From assembly GCA_029243225.1 (NCBI GenBank), contig JAQWSL010000099.1:1-52211 (forward strand): DNA of 52,211 bases. Direction: 5' to 3'. A program made the translations under genes and the position numbers. Positions 41,969 through 49,594 of the stretch are shown piece by piece. The DNA is from Flavobacteriales bacterium (GTDB lineage Bacteria; Bacteroidota; Bacteroidia; Flavobacteriales_D; Parvicellaceae). Numbering within the stretch: the first letter of the stretch is position 1; each line of letters begins with the position of its first letter. The notes under the pieces are model-generated. The model searched no databases and had not been told where the DNA came from. It saw nothing but the letters and a program-made list of their open reading frames with translations.

Positions 41969-43999
41969 ATGTTCAAATTTTATTCTTTTTTCTTTCTTTT
42001 ATTTATTGTTATTATAATTAGTGCTCAAGACGAAAATATTTGTTCTGATATATCGGAAGATAAAGTTTTGAAATTGTATGAAAAGGCTAAGAATTCAAAG
42101 AAATATGATTATAAAGAAAGAGTTTCTTTTTTTAAAGAGGCAATTGAGTATGATGAAGATTGTGTGCAATGCATGTGGGAATTAGCTAAATTGACCTATC
42201 GTAAGGCTTCTTCAAAAGGAGCTAAAATGGATGTTCCTAAAAAATATTTCCATAAAATAGAGTCTATATGCCCCGATTATCATGCAGATGTATATTATTA
42301 TTTGAGTTTAATTTATTATTCAGAAGTGAATGATTGCGAGTCAAAAAAATATTTCCAGAAATTTTTAGATTTCTCAACCGAAGATTATGATAAATTATCC
42401 AGAAATTATTCAGATCAAGTTTCTTCAGTTGAGCTAACTCTTCCTGTTGCTGAATTTTATTGTGATTTTTATTCAAACCCAGTAAATTTCAATCCATATC
42501 TACTGCAAAATGTTTCAACTGCTACAAAAAATGAATTTCTTCCAACAATATCTCCAGATAATGAGCAACTTTATTTTACTAGAGAATACATGTATAAAGC
42601 AAAAGGAGATGTGATTACACAACTTAAACAAGATTTTACTTTGAGTGAAAGATTAAATATTAATGAAGAGTTTAATTCTGGTAAAGTTATGGATGCTCCT
42701 TTTAATGTTGGTCCAAAATATGGTGGAGCTACAATTTCATTAGATAACAAAGAATTGTACATATGTGCTTGCAGTAAAAACGGAGCTTATAATAACTGCG
42801 ATATATTTGTTTCTCATTTAGAGTTTGTTGAAAAAGGAGAGATTACAGATACTGTTGTTTTAAGGTGGTCTGAGTTAAAAAATTTAGGGCCAAACATAAA
42901 TGGACCTCAAACATGGGAAGCTCAGCCGTCATTATCTGCAGACGGAAAAACATTGTATTTTGCTTCTGCCAGACCTGGTGGAAAAGGCAGTGTAGATATA
43001 TATTTTTCTAATAGACAACCCGATGGTTCTTGGGGCAAAGCTGAGAATATAGGGTTTCCAATAAACACACCTGAAAGTGATAAATCTCCATTTATACATA
43101 CGGATAGTAAAACATTGTATTTTGCTTCTAAGGTTTCAGAATATCGTTTGGGTGCAGGAGAATTTGATATTTTTTATACTAAGCAAGATAAAAAGACTGG
43201 TAAATGGTTAGAACCTCAGAATATTGGTCATCCAATAAATTCAGAGGGAGATGAAGAGGCAATAATTGTTACTACAGATGGTGAGTACGCTTATTATTCT
43301 TCTGAACGTTCAGATATAGGAGCTGGAGGAAAAGATATATTTTATTTTTCTATGCCTGAAAAAGCTAAGCCTGATAAGGTCGTGCTTATGAAGGGGAAGA
43401 TTGATGCTGAAGACCTACAATCTTTAGAAGACACTAAATTAGAGGTCAGGTTTAAGTCAGGAGAAACTTATGAGCAAAAAATAGATATTGAAGATGATGG
43501 AAGCTATGTTGCTATCGCAAACATTGGCAGTGGTGAAGAGGATGTGGTTTTAGAAGTTAAAAAGGAAGGGAAAGCATTTGAATCTAAATTGATAAAGAAA
43601 GAAGATGCTAATGTGACTTTTATAGAAGGTCAAGAATTAGAAATAAAGAATATAGAAAAGGGGAGTACACATACTATTCAAGATATTCTTTTTGAAACAA
43701 ATTCATCTAAAATAGATCAATCTTCTGAACTTGTTCTAGAAGCATTTGCTTCTTGGTTAAATCTTAATAGTGATATAGAAATTGAAATTCAGGGGCATAC
43801 TGATGATATAGGTGGAGAGGGTGATAATTTAGCTCTTTCAAAAGATAGAGCTTTTTCTGTTATGGAATTTTTAATAAATCAAAATGTTTTAGCCTCAAGA
43901 ATGAGGTTTAAAGGATATGGAGAGCTAAATCCAAAATTTAATAATGACAGTAATATCAACAGAACTAAAAATAGACGCACAGATTTTTTAATTTTATAG
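41969..43999 (+). CDS. OmpA-family protein with TPR, PD40 propeller and CRD (PorE-like)
   Basis: A 676-residue exported protein. A signal peptide is followed by a TPR-like helical region (about 25-150) and PD40/WD-like blades (about 185-460, e.g. 'QPSLSADGKTLYFASARPGG', 'SPFIHTDSKTLYFASK'). Next comes a carboxypeptidase-regulatory-like domain (about 468-560) and a C-terminal OmpA peptidoglycan-binding domain (about 572-676; 'ILFETNSSKID', 'GHTDDIGG', 'RTKNRRTDF'). This domain order is that of PorE of the type IX secretion system, although paralogues of the same layout are common. It lies 1 base after the symporter stop, with no other secretion genes nearby. Confidence 0.88.
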   Translation: MFKFYSFFFLLFIVIIISAQDENICSDISEDKVLKLYEKAKNSKKYDYKERVSFFKEAIEYDEDCVQCMWELAKLTYRKASSKGAKMDVPKKYFHKIESICPDYHADVYYYLSLIYYSEVNDCESKKYFQKFLDFSTEDYDKLSRNYSDQVSSVELTLPVAEFYCDFYSNPVNFNPYLLQNVSTATKNEFLPTISPDNEQLYFTREYMYKAKGDVITQLKQDFTLSERLNINEEFNSGKVMDAPFNVGPKYGGATISLDNKELYICACSKNGAYNNCDIFVSHLEFVEKGEITDTVVLRWSELKNLGPNINGPQTWEAQPSLSADGKTLYFASARPGGKGSVDIYFSNRQPDGSWGKAENIGFPINTPESDKSPFIHTDSKTLYFASKVSEYRLGAGEFDIFYTKQDKKTGKWLEPQNIGHPINSEGDEEAIIVTTDGEYAYYSSERSDIGAGGKDIFYFSMPEKAKPDKVVLMKGKIDAEDLQSLEDTKLEVRFKSGETYEQKIDIEDDGSYVAIANIGSGEEDVVLEVKKEGKAFESKLIKKEDANVTFIEGQELEIKNIEKGSTHTIQDILFETNSSKIDQSSELVLEAFASWLNLNSDIEIEIQGHTDDIGGEGDNLALSKDRAFSVMEFLINQNVLASRMRFKGYGELNPKFNNDSNINRTKNRRTDFLIL

Positions 44000-44010
44000 T
44001 ATAAATACTA

Positions 44011-44874
44011 TTGAATAAGTTATCATACATATCACTTTTGTTTTTATTAGTTGCTTTTGGCTGCAGTAATGATGCTGATTATTTTTTCAATAAAAAAATC
44101 TCTAAAAACGTTATTGAAGGTAATAGGGCGTTCATGTCCAAAGATTATATAAAAGCTAAGGAATTATATAAGCTTGCTTTAATCGAAAACCCTAACGATC
44201 CTCTTGCATTAAATAATTTAGCTGAGTTGTTTGAGATCCAAAATAAATATGACAGCTCTCTTTATTTTTTCAATCTTTCAATTAAGTATGATTCAATAAA
44301 CCCATATACTTATAATAATAGAGGTGAATTGTTTGAGATTATTGGAGGTAAAGATGCTGCATTAGAAGATTTTAATAAAGCAATAGAACTTGACAGTTTA
44401 TTCTCATTAGCATTTTTAAATAGAGGTGAGCTTTTTTTAGAAATGTTTCAAATTGATCAAGCAATGGATGATTATAACAAAGCTATTTCTATAGATCCCT
44501 TAAATCCAATATTTTATAATAATAGAGGTGATTTAAAGGATATTAATGATGATCGGTTGGGTGCAATTGAAGATTTCGATAAAGCTATTGAGCTGGATTC
44601 ATTATATGGTATTGCTTATGTTAACCGAGCATTTTCTAAAAAATTAATTCATGATTTCAATGGTGCTATTTTAGATTATGATAAAGCCATTTCTATTGAC
44701 CCATTAAATCCAATTTTTTATTACGATAGAGCGGAAATTAGAATGGAAATGGGTGATGCAGCAGGTGCTTGTAGTGATTGGTTAATTTCACGTGATCTTG
44801 GTTTTGATATCCCTGAATACCACGATTTAATTGACAGTTATTGTGATTCTAATTTGAATTACAATTCCAATTAA
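44011..44874 (+). CDS. TPR-repeat lipoprotein
   Basis: A 287-residue lipoprotein with lipobox 'AFGC' (C18) and a TTG start at 44011. The rest is tandem 34-residue TPRs, alternating units with 'KAIELDSL' and 'KAISIDPLNPIFY'. The two 'SIDPLNPIFY' units lie exactly 204 bases apart and are nearly identical, indicating internal duplication of a two-repeat block. It probably forms a protein-binding solenoid on the periplasmic side of the membrane. It starts 11 bases after the PorE-like gene, so a functional link to that complex is possible. Confidence 0.85.
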   Translation: MNKLSYISLLFLLVAFGCSNDADYFFNKKISKNVIEGNRAFMSKDYIKAKELYKLALIENPNDPLALNNLAELFEIQNKYDSSLYFFNLSIKYDSINPYTYNNRGELFEIIGGKDAALEDFNKAIELDSLFSLAFLNRGELFLEMFQIDQAMDDYNKAISIDPLNPIFYNNRGDLKDINDDRLGAIEDFDKAIELDSLYGIAYVNRAFSKKLIHDFNGAILDYDKAISIDPLNPIFYYDRAEIRMEMGDAAGACSDWLISRDLGFDIPEYHDLIDSYCDSNLNYNSN

Positions 44875-44908
44875 CATAGGTCTATTTTTTTATTGTATTA
44901 TATTTTAT

Positions 44909-45544
44909 ATGATTGGATTGTTTTTGACATTATTGATTTGTGCTAATTTTCACTCTGAATTGGATGAGTTTAGTTTTAGTAAAGATTCTGTCAAAATTGG
45001 TAGCCAAATTTGGACGAAAAACAATCTTGACGTAGTTTTTTATCAAAATGGTGACTCTATCCCACAAGTTCAAGATTCTCAAAGTTGGTCTAACCTTAAT
45101 TCTGGAGCTTGGTGCTATGTTGATGAGAATGTAACTAAATATGGTAAACTTTATAATTGGTATGCTGTAAATGATTCTAGAGGTCTGGCACCTCCAGGTT
45201 GGAAGGTTCCTAGTAACAATGATTGGCAAATATTAATCGATTATTTAGGTGATGAGAATACTGCAGGAAGGTCAATGAAAAGTAAATACGGTTGGAAAGA
45301 TGGTGGTTGTGGAACTAATTATTCAAAACTTAATTGCTTTCCTGGCGGGGGCAGGGCTGGAAATGGTGATGTGTTTGGTTCAATTGGTGGAAATATAGGT
45401 TTTTGGACTTCAACAGAAATTCAAGTAAATAGTGGAGAATCATCAAGTGCTTTTAGTAGAAACCTTGATTACTACAACAACAAAGTTTATAATTATAAAG
45501 TAAGTAAGAGGAATGGTTTTTATGTAAGATGCTTAAAGAACTAA
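44909..45544 (+). CDS. FISUMP-domain secreted protein
   Basis: A 211-residue protein with a short hydrophobic N-terminus and one FISUMP (Fibrobacter succinogenes major paralogous) domain. It contains 'VKIGSQIWTKNNLDVV', 'YGKLYNWYAVNDSRGLAPPG', 'WKVPSNNDWQILIDYLG', 'GFWTSTE' and the ending 'NGFYVRCLKN'. These domains are surface-exposed modules of unknown function, common in Bacteroidota, usually in larger proteins; here the domain stands alone. It is the last gene of the plus-strand series that starts with the symporter. Confidence 0.88.
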   Translation: MIGLFLTLLICANFHSELDEFSFSKDSVKIGSQIWTKNNLDVVFYQNGDSIPQVQDSQSWSNLNSGAWCYVDENVTKYGKLYNWYAVNDSRGLAPPGWKVPSNNDWQILIDYLGDENTAGRSMKSKYGWKDGGCGTNYSKLNCFPGGGRAGNGDVFGSIGGNIGFWTSTEIQVNSGESSSAFSRNLDYYNNKVYNYKVSKRNGFYVRCLKN

Positions 45545-45545
45545 T

Positions 45546-45818
45546 TTATTTATTCATGATAAAAACAGGTACAGCTTCAAAAAAATCTTTTCCTTTATAT
45601 GAATGAATGTTGACGTCCATTACTTCTGAGTTCTCAATTTTAACACTAATAGTTCCATCTTCATTTAGGGGTATAATTCCATAATTTTGTGGAAGTAGTT
45701 CAGTCTTCATGTTGTTCCCATAAGTTTTGGGAATAAAATCGAGTTGGTTTAAAGTGATAATACTTAAGTTTACGGCAATAATAGCTAGTAATATTTTTAT
45801 TGTTTTATCCTTTATCAT
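45546..45818 (-). CDS. Small membrane-anchored protein of unknown function
   Basis: A 90-residue protein with one N-terminal membrane segment ('TIKILLAIIAVNLSIITL') followed by a short polar domain with 'IIPLNEDGTISVKIENSEVM' and 'DVNIHSYKGKDFFEAVPVFI'. I recognise similar single-pass proteins only by general look, not by name. A TAATTTTG box occurs at 45852-45845 upstream, giving a leader of about 25 bases. Confidence 0.6.
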   Translation of the reverse strand: MIKDKTIKILLAIIAVNLSIITLNQLDFIPKTYGNNMKTELLPQNYGIIPLNEDGTISVKIENSEVMDVNIHSYKGKDFFEAVPVFIMNK

Positions 45819-45906
45819 TTTTAAATTTTTAAAGTGTTATAAAACAAAATTATTTAATAAATGGATAGTTTGTTTTTTAATTGGGATGAAACACACTTAA
45901 AATTGG

Positions 45907-46734
45907 TTAAATGTTAACTTCTTTTGGAGAAATAATTTCGATCTCTCTGTCTTTTTGTTCTTTAATCATGCATATTGTTGCTCCAACAACTGCGATTACT
46001 GAGACAAAACTTGCGATAATAGATCCTAAAAAAGGAATTAAAAAGCATAAAACGAATATTGATCCAGTTCCAGTGGCTAATCCTTTATTTTTTTTGATGT
46101 GAAGAATACTTTGCTTTATGTTGAGTCTTCTTCTTTCATTGGTGTAATCCATGAATGAAAAACCATAGAAATATGAGGATATTATTAAATTTCCTAAGAA
46201 AGAAACTGTCCAACCTATAACAGGAATGAAACTTATTATGAAAAATAAAACAACCCATAACGATTGAATACACATGTTTCTTATTACTAGAAGAATGGCT
46301 CTGATTATGTCTCTTGTAAATTGAAAAATGTCAAATTTTAGTTTTTTTCCTGTAATTATCTCTTCAGTTTTTTCAGAGAGAAAAGCTAAGACAGGTGAGA
46401 GTACTATTAATGATATGTATCCTCCAAATAAGAGAAAAATGTAGAAAAAAGCAATTTTAAAAACAATCCAGATTGCCCAACTCAAACTTTCTTTAGACCA
46501 TTCAAGTAAGGTTCCCAAAAATCCAGGAGGATCTAAGGAGTGAAATTGACCCATGGTCCATTCAATAGATAAGTCGGTTGCTGAATTTATAAGGGAAATT
46601 CCTCCAAAAAAAACTAATAAATTAAAAAGTAGCGGAAAAATGAAATAATACCATAGACCATTTTGAAAAATGAAAGTTAGGGCAGTTCCATAAGATTTAA
46701 ATCCAGTGCTGAATTGTCTAAAATTTTTTTTCAT
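45907..46734 (-). CDS. EI24-domain (CysZ-like) membrane protein
   Basis: A 275-residue polytopic protein of the EI24/CysZ family. The layout is typical: 'GLWYYFIFPLLFNLLVFFGG' near the start, an amphipathic loop with 'LVLSPVLAFLSEKTEEIITG'-like sequence, and 'SFMDYTNERRRLN' followed by 'GTGSIFVLCFLIPFLGSIIA'. CysZ proteins are sulfate channels in proteobacteria; the role in Bacteroidota is not known, and no cysteine or sulfate genes are adjacent. The start ATG follows a TCAATTTG by 2 bases. Confidence 0.85.
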   Translation of the reverse strand: MKKNFRQFSTGFKSYGTALTFIFQNGLWYYFIFPLLFNLLVFFGGISLINSATDLSIEWTMGQFHSLDPPGFLGTLLEWSKESLSWAIWIVFKIAFFYIFLLFGGYISLIVLSPVLAFLSEKTEEIITGKKLKFDIFQFTRDIIRAILLVIRNMCIQSLWVVLFFIISFIPVIGWTVSFLGNLIISSYFYGFSFMDYTNERRRLNIKQSILHIKKNKGLATGTGSIFVLCFLIPFLGSIIASFVSVIAVVGATICMIKEQKDREIEIISPKEVNI

Positions 46735-46870
46735 TTCAAATTGAATAGCTTTTTGTGAAAAGCTTTATTCTTTTAGTTTATATTAATTCTAAATAGGTCC
46801 TATTGGATTCTAAAAATATTAATTTATAAAAATAATTATAATATATTAACTTGAATTTCAATTATTAATT

Positions 46871-47140
46871 ATGTCAATTGTGAATTGTTTTAAGGGTTTA
46901 GTTTTATTTTTTCCATTGTTTTTTTCTCTAAGTGTATTTTCTCAGATTGATGATAAGTCTATAAATGATAGTATTAAGGATGTAACAGAAATTAATTCTT
47001 CTAGTAAAGAAAAGCTTAATCCTAAAGAAAAATTTGCTTTAAATATGTTGAAAAAAGGGTATGATGTAAAATCAATTGCTTTGCAAACCAATTTGGAGAA
47101 GAAGCAAATTAAACTGATTAAAAAGAAATATATAAAATGA
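46871..47140 (+). CDS. Small exported protein with a helix-turn-helix-like tail
   Basis: An 89-residue protein with an N-terminal signal or membrane segment ('LVLFFPLFFSLSVFSQ') and a Ser/Asn-rich linker. It ends in a basic helical tail, 'LNPKEKFALNMLKKGYDV' then 'KSIALQTNLEKKQIKLIKKK'. The tail has the spacing of a sigma-like or DUF2802-like helix-turn-helix, which is odd for an exported protein. If the hydrophobic part is an uncleaved anchor, the tail could face the cytoplasm only with N-out topology. Function unknown. Confidence 0.55.
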   Translation: MSIVNCFKGLVLFFPLFFSLSVFSQIDDKSINDSIKDVTEINSSSKEKLNPKEKFALNMLKKGYDVKSIALQTNLEKKQIKLIKKKYIK

Positions 47141-47255
47141 GATTATTTATAAAGCATTGTCTTACTAGGTCTAATTTAATTTTTTATTAATTGATTATAT
47201 TAAAATAGCTATTAAATTTATAAGTTAGTGATTAAGAATTTATTTTACTTTTTAG

Positions 47256-47597
47256 ATGGGAAATTATAGTGAATGGGAGGAGTTTAGGACTGGCTTTTTA
47301 ATGAATGCTTATACAACAGAATTTAACGATTGTTACAATTCTAAATTTACAAGATTAGATAAAGCTTTGGATCAAGAATCTAAAGTTCATGAATACTTAA
47401 ATCTTCTAGATAATCTTAAAGCAAGGCAAAATTTAATCAAGGGTTGGCGAAATTATATTTCAGATAAAATGTATAATTTGCTAAAATCATTTACTGTTGA
47501 TGGATATTCTGGTGATTATGAACTCTATTTGGAATACAGTAATTGCCTTAAGAAGTTAGATGATGACTCTGAAGCTTTTAAAAATCAGCTCAATTAA
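47256..47597 (+). CDS. Small cytoplasmic helical protein of unknown function
   Basis: A 113-residue, acidic, aromatic-rich and apparently all-helical protein ('EFRTGFLMNAYTTEFNDCY', 'ARQNLIKGWRNYISDKMYNL'). No signal peptide or membrane segment. It stands alone between the small exported protein and the tRNA genes. No family recognised. The length, an ATG start and coding-like composition support a real gene. Confidence 0.55.
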   Translation: MGNYSEWEEFRTGFLMNAYTTEFNDCYNSKFTRLDKALDQESKVHEYLNLLDNLKARQNLIKGWRNYISDKMYNLLKSFTVDGYSGDYELYLEYSNCLKKLDDDSEAFKNQLN

Positions 47598-47751
47598 TTC
47601 TATGTAGCTATAAGTTTCTTTTAATTATTGTATTTTTCTAATTCAAGGTTTTCTTGTCCTAGACTTAATGTCATTAATTATGTTTTTTGTTTCTATTAAG
47701 AAATGAAGTATGGAAGTTTCTAATAAGAAAATTGATTTTCAAACTTTTATG

Positions 47752-47834
47752 TACCCAAGGTGGGAGTCGAACCCACACGCACATTGTGCACTACGACCTC
47801 AACGTAGCCCGTCTACCAGTTCCAGCACTTGGGT
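47752..47834 (-). tRNA. tRNA-Leu (anticodon GAG)
   Basis: An 83-base class II tRNA on the minus strand. The acceptor is ACCCAAG/CTTGGGT with discriminator A. The anticodon stem is CTACG/CGTAG with loop TTGAGGT (anticodon GAG at 47800-47798), and there is a long variable arm. The T arm contains GGTTCGACTCC. CCA is not encoded, unlike tRNA-Asp. Confidence 0.93.
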
Positions 47835-47849
47835 ATTAAAAGAACTTTA

Positions 47850-47857
47850 CAAAAGTA
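47850..47857 (-). promoter_or_regulatory. -7 promoter box of tRNA-Leu
   Basis: TACTTTTG on the minus strand matches TAnnTTTG, 16 bases upstream of the tRNA 5' end. There is no TTG at -33; that position is occupied by the T-run of the tRNA-Lys terminator. Confidence 0.4.
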
Positions 47858-47870
47858 CATAAACTTGAGT

Positions 47871-47899
47871 AAAAAAAAAGCCTTCAAAAGAAGGCTTTT
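47871..47899 (-). terminator. Rho-independent terminator of tRNA-Lys
   Basis: On the minus strand AAAAGCCTTC (47899-47890) pairs with GAAGGCTTTT (47885-47876) across a 4-base loop, followed by a T-run (A-run 47871-47879 on plus). It separates tRNA-Lys from tRNA-Leu. Confidence 0.85.
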
Positions 47900-47901
47900 A
47901 G

Positions 47902-47974
47902 TGATTCGTCTGGGGTTCGAACCCAGGACCCCATCCTTAAAAGGGATGTGCTCTACCAGCTGAGCTAACGAATC
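47902..47974 (-). tRNA. tRNA-Lys (anticodon TTT)
   Basis: A 73-base cloverleaf on the minus strand. The acceptor is GATTCGT/ACGAATC with discriminator A. The anticodon stem is CATCC/GGATG with loop CTTTTAA (anticodon TTT), and the T arm contains GGTTCGAACCC. CCA is not encoded. Confidence 0.95.
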
Positions 47975-47993
47975 ATTCTCGTTTTCGAGATTG

Positions 47994-48023
47994 CAAATAT
48001 ACAGTCATAAATTAAATTACCAA
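47994..48023 (-). promoter_or_regulatory. Promoter of tRNA-Lys
   Basis: On the minus strand TTG (48023-48021), a 19-base spacer and TATATTTG (48001-47994). It is a perfect housekeeping promoter 19 bases upstream of the tRNA. Confidence 0.75.
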
Positions 48024-48141
48024 GGACTGTAAAAAAAAAAATTAATAATGAATTAACATTTCTTGTTTGAAAGTAAAAATCAATGCTTTTATTTCATGTT
48101 AAAAATTAACATTACTTAGCAAAAGACTTATTAAAGCAATA

Positions 48142-49545
48142 ATGCAATACAATAAAATAAATAAATTATTACTGGATTGTCTTTCAGATATTGTAGGAAA
48201 TGATTTTGTGTTTGTAGATGAATCTACATTGCTAGATTATGGTGTGGATCATACAGAAGATTTAGTTTTTCCACCAGAAGTTTTAGTTAAGCCAGCTACT
48301 AAAGAACAGGTTTCTGAAATCTTGAAATTATCCAATTTGCATAAGGTTCCAGTTACTCCAATTGGAGCTAGAACAGGATTAAGTGGAGGTTGTTTGTCTG
48401 TTCATGGTGGGATAGGTTTGTCTATGGAGCGATTTAATAAAATTGTTAAAGTAGATAAAGATAATTTTCAAGTTTTTGTTCAGCCAGGAGTAATTACTCA
48501 GCTTTTACAAGACGAGTTAGAAAAGGATGGATTGTATTACGCTCCAGATCCAGCTAGTAAGGGGAGTTGTTTTATAGGTGGAAATATTGCTGAAAACAGT
48601 GGTGGCCCTAGAGCTTTAAAATATGGAGTTACAAAAGACTTTGTTTTAAACTTAGAAGTTGTTCTGCCAAATGGTGAAATTATTCAAACAGGAGCAAATA
48701 CATTAAAAAATGCAACAGGATATAATCTTACTCAATTGATGGTCGGAAGTGAGGGTACTCTTGGAGTTGTGACTCAAGCAACATTAAAATTAATACCAAT
48801 TCCAAAACTTAATAAATTAATATTAGTATGCTTTAATTCTGCAATTGATGCTTGTTCTGCTGTTGCTTCTATATTTAAAGCAGGGATAACTCCATCAGCT
48901 TTAGAATTTATGGAGCGTTTTGCTGTAGATTGGACTATAAAAAATATTGAGGATGCTCATCTAGATATGAATGATGATGTTGAAGCATTGCTTTTAATTG
49001 AGGTGGACGGTAATAATGAAGATTTATTATTTGAAGAAATTGAACAAATTGTTACTGTTTTAGCTAAACACAATTGTGATGAAAATATTCTTTTTGCAGA
49101 AGATCAGGCTCAGAAAGATCAGCTCTGGTTTATAAGAAGGAGAATAGGAGAGGCTATAAAAGCAAATAGCGTTTATAAGGAAGAAGATACTGTTGTGCCT
49201 CGATTTATGCTCCCTAATCTACTGCAAGGAGTAAAAGAAATAGGAAATAGGTATGGATTTAAGTCTGTTTGCTATGGTCATGCTGGAGATGGAAATCTAC
49301 CTGTAAATATACTTAAAGGTGAACTTACTAGCGAGCAGTGGGAAATTGAGCTGCCATTTGCAATTAGAGAAATATTTGAATTAACAGTATCATTAGGAGG
49401 AACACTTTCTGGTGAGCACGGTATAGGGTTAGTACAAAAGCAGTACATGAATATTCCTTTTAAATCTGTAGAGCTGGAATTAATGAGAAGTATTAAAAAA
49501 GTTTTCGATCCAAATAATTTATTGAACCCTGGTAAAATAGTATAA
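48142..49545 (+). CDS. FAD-linked oxidase, GlcD/D-lactate dehydrogenase-like
   Basis: A 467-residue flavoprotein of the FAD-binding type 4 (VAO) family. The FAD domain has 'PIGARTGLSGGCLSVHGGIG' and 'NIAENSGGPRALKYGVT'. The C-terminal substrate domain has 'YGHAGDGNLPVNIL' and 'GGTLSGEHGIGLVQKQY'. It oxidises a 2-hydroxy acid such as glycolate or D-lactate; which one cannot be decided, and no glcE/glcF partners are adjacent. It is monocistronic, closed by the bidirectional terminator at 49541-49574. Confidence 0.92.
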   Translation: MQYNKINKLLLDCLSDIVGNDFVFVDESTLLDYGVDHTEDLVFPPEVLVKPATKEQVSEILKLSNLHKVPVTPIGARTGLSGGCLSVHGGIGLSMERFNKIVKVDKDNFQVFVQPGVITQLLQDELEKDGLYYAPDPASKGSCFIGGNIAENSGGPRALKYGVTKDFVLNLEVVLPNGEIIQTGANTLKNATGYNLTQLMVGSEGTLGVVTQATLKLIPIPKLNKLILVCFNSAIDACSAVASIFKAGITPSALEFMERFAVDWTIKNIEDAHLDMNDDVEALLLIEVDGNNEDLLFEEIEQIVTVLAKHNCDENILFAEDQAQKDQLWFIRRRIGEAIKANSVYKEEDTVVPRFMLPNLLQGVKEIGNRYGFKSVCYGHAGDGNLPVNILKGELTSEQWEIELPFAIREIFELTVSLGGTLSGEHGIGLVQKQYMNIPFKSVELELMRSIKKVFDPNNLLNPGKIV

Positions 49546-49574
49546 AAAAAAGCTCCACATTTTGTGGAGCTTTT
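49541..49574. terminator. Bidirectional Rho-independent terminator
   Basis: AAAAGCTCCACA (49548-49559) and TGTGGAGCTTTT (49563-49574) form a 12-base perfect stem with a 3-base loop and flanking A and T runs. It serves both the GlcD-like gene and the convergent POT transporter gene. Confidence 0.88.
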
Positions 49575-49594
49575 AATAGTGTTAAAATTATTAA

